From Nitrososphaerales archaeon TH5893 (GTDB taxonomy: Archaea; Thermoproteota; Nitrososphaeria; Nitrososphaerales; Nitrososphaeraceae), in NCBI GenBank assembly GCA_014523685.1, contig JAATVT010000228.1:1-16441 (forward strand): a stretch of 16,441 nt of DNA. Reading direction: 5' to 3'. The notes beneath the pieces were generated by a model, which was not told where the DNA came from, searched no databases, and was given only the letters and a program-made list of their open reading frames with translations. Below, piece after piece: positions 15,991 to 16,441 of this stretch (positions within the stretch are counted from its first letter, which is position 1; every line of letters starts with the position of its first letter). A program made the position numbers and the translations under genes.

Positions 15991-16096
15991 TGGTCCTCAT
16001 TTAGCAACGGACCATCTATCGGGAAGCAACGAATCCCCGATCTCAAAAATTAAATAAGCTGAAAATTGGTCGGTCATAGGAAAAACACGACCAGAA
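15991..16096. other. cluster of three inverted repeats downstream of rps7
   Basis: Three potential hairpins lie in a row. The first is TGGTCC (15991-15996) with GGACCA (16009-16014) around 12 nt. The second is ATCGGG (16018-16023) with CCCGAT (16036-16041), also around 12 nt. The third is TGGTCG (16067-16072) with CGACCA (16088-16093) around 15 nt, extendable by AATT on each side with one bulged base. The first two share the 7-mer AGCAACG (16003-16009 and 16025-16031), in the loop or loop edge. No T-run follows the stems, so this is not a classic terminator. It could be a 3'-end structure, an RNA element or operator sites for the next gene. Confidence 0.4.
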
Positions 16097-16136
16097 TTGA
16101 ACGTTGGGAACTCGACATTCCCCCTCAAAATCAAAG

Positions 16137-16144
16137 TTAAATAA
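16137..16144 (+). promoter_or_regulatory. candidate TATA box for the gene at the right edge
   Basis: TTAAATAA is centred about 31 nt before ATG 16172, fitting a near-leaderless start. The same octamer occurs at 16050-16057 after a similar CTCAAAA context, so a second, more distal promoter is possible. Confidence 0.35.
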
Positions 16145-16171
16145 CGAGATAATATTACTCAAACGATATCG

Positions 16172-16441
16172 ATGAGTAGCAAAGACGAATTTCTATTCAA
16201 GAAAACTGCATTAATGAGTACGAAATCTGGCAAAGAGATCCTAAAGCAAGGTATACTAAGAGAAAAAGGATACAAGCAATTCTACAAATACAATAGTAAC
16301 ATAGAGGATCGATTTCAGGATTTTACGAAACGCTTTCTTCTGTCACTGCATACCCAAATAATTTCAGATCCTAACCCATTGGGAACTATGAAAAAATTCG
16401 TAGAAGAAACTGCGTCAACAGAGCTCGCATTAGAGGACAAT
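16172..16441 (+). CDS. unrecognised protein, N-terminal 90 residues (cut by window edge)
   Basis: An open frame starts at ATG 16172 and continues to the end of the window without a stop. The N-terminus reads MSSKDEFLFKKTALMSTK, then ILKQGILREKGYKQFYKY, and later EDRFQDFTKRFLLSLHTQI. It is mostly charged and helical-looking, with no signal peptide, membrane segment, cysteine pair or motif I can assign. Codon texture looks like its neighbours. A TATA-like box lies about 31 nt upstream and there is no Shine-Dalgarno, which suggests a leaderless mRNA separate from the ribosomal operon. The product cannot be named from 90 residues. Confidence 0.65.
   Translation, partial: MSSKDEFLFKKTALMSTKSGKEILKQGILREKGYKQFYKYNSNIEDRFQDFTKRFLLSLHTQIISDPNPLGTMKKFVEETASTELALEDN

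Noticed and set aside
15991..16041. Hairpins after rps7 considered as a CRISPR fragment or tRNA T-arm
   Set aside because: Repeat units differ in stem sequence, spacing is too short for CRISPR, and the loops do not match the GTTCGAATC T-loop.

Overview
The window is archaeal and most likely from a Thaumarchaeota/Nitrososphaerota genome. Three things point there: the RNA polymerase cluster runs rpoH-rpoB-rpoA followed by L30e, NusA-like, uS12 and uS7; B is one unsplit chain; and the largest subunit is one unsplit A'+A'' chain of about 1276 residues. In most other archaea A' and A'' are separate genes. Archaeal TBP, stand-alone Elp3 and several genes with a TATA-like box 25-30 nt before the start codon fit the same picture. 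No rRNA, tRNA, CRISPR array, insertion sequence or phage gene was recognised.

Left half (1-5538) is all on the minus strand. Reading in the direction of transcription it holds a two-domain SIS sugar-phosphate protein, the TATA-binding protein gene with a strong TATA box and a palindrome before its start, a degenerate LarA-family (lactate racemase fold) protein, purM (purine synthesis), and the N-terminal part of elp3 (tRNA wobble-uridine modification), which is cut by the window edge. A hairpin plus T-run follows tbp.

A gene-poor divergent stretch (5539-6300) separates this block from the right half. It appears to contain only promoter-type signals, the best being a TATA box at 6270-6279.

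Right half (6301-15968) is a plus-strand transcription/translation operon: a possible leaderless 31-codon upstream ORF, rpoH, rpoB, rpoA, rpl30e, an unrecognised 74-codon ORF, nusA, rps12 and rps7. Spacing is tight, with overlaps at rpoA/rpl30e and nusA/rps12, so the genes are probably co-transcribed and in part translationally coupled. After rps7 come three short inverted repeats and then the 5' end of an unrecognised gene that runs off the window.

Functionally the locus supplies core RNA polymerase (H, B, A), its promoter-recognition factor TBP on the opposite strand, an elongation/termination-linked KH protein, and ribosomal proteins. I see no convincing new multi-gene system. The points most worth checking are the LarA-like protein lacking catalytic residues, the palindrome at the tbp start, the upstream ORF before rpoH, the 74-codon ORF inside the operon and the hairpin cluster after rps7.
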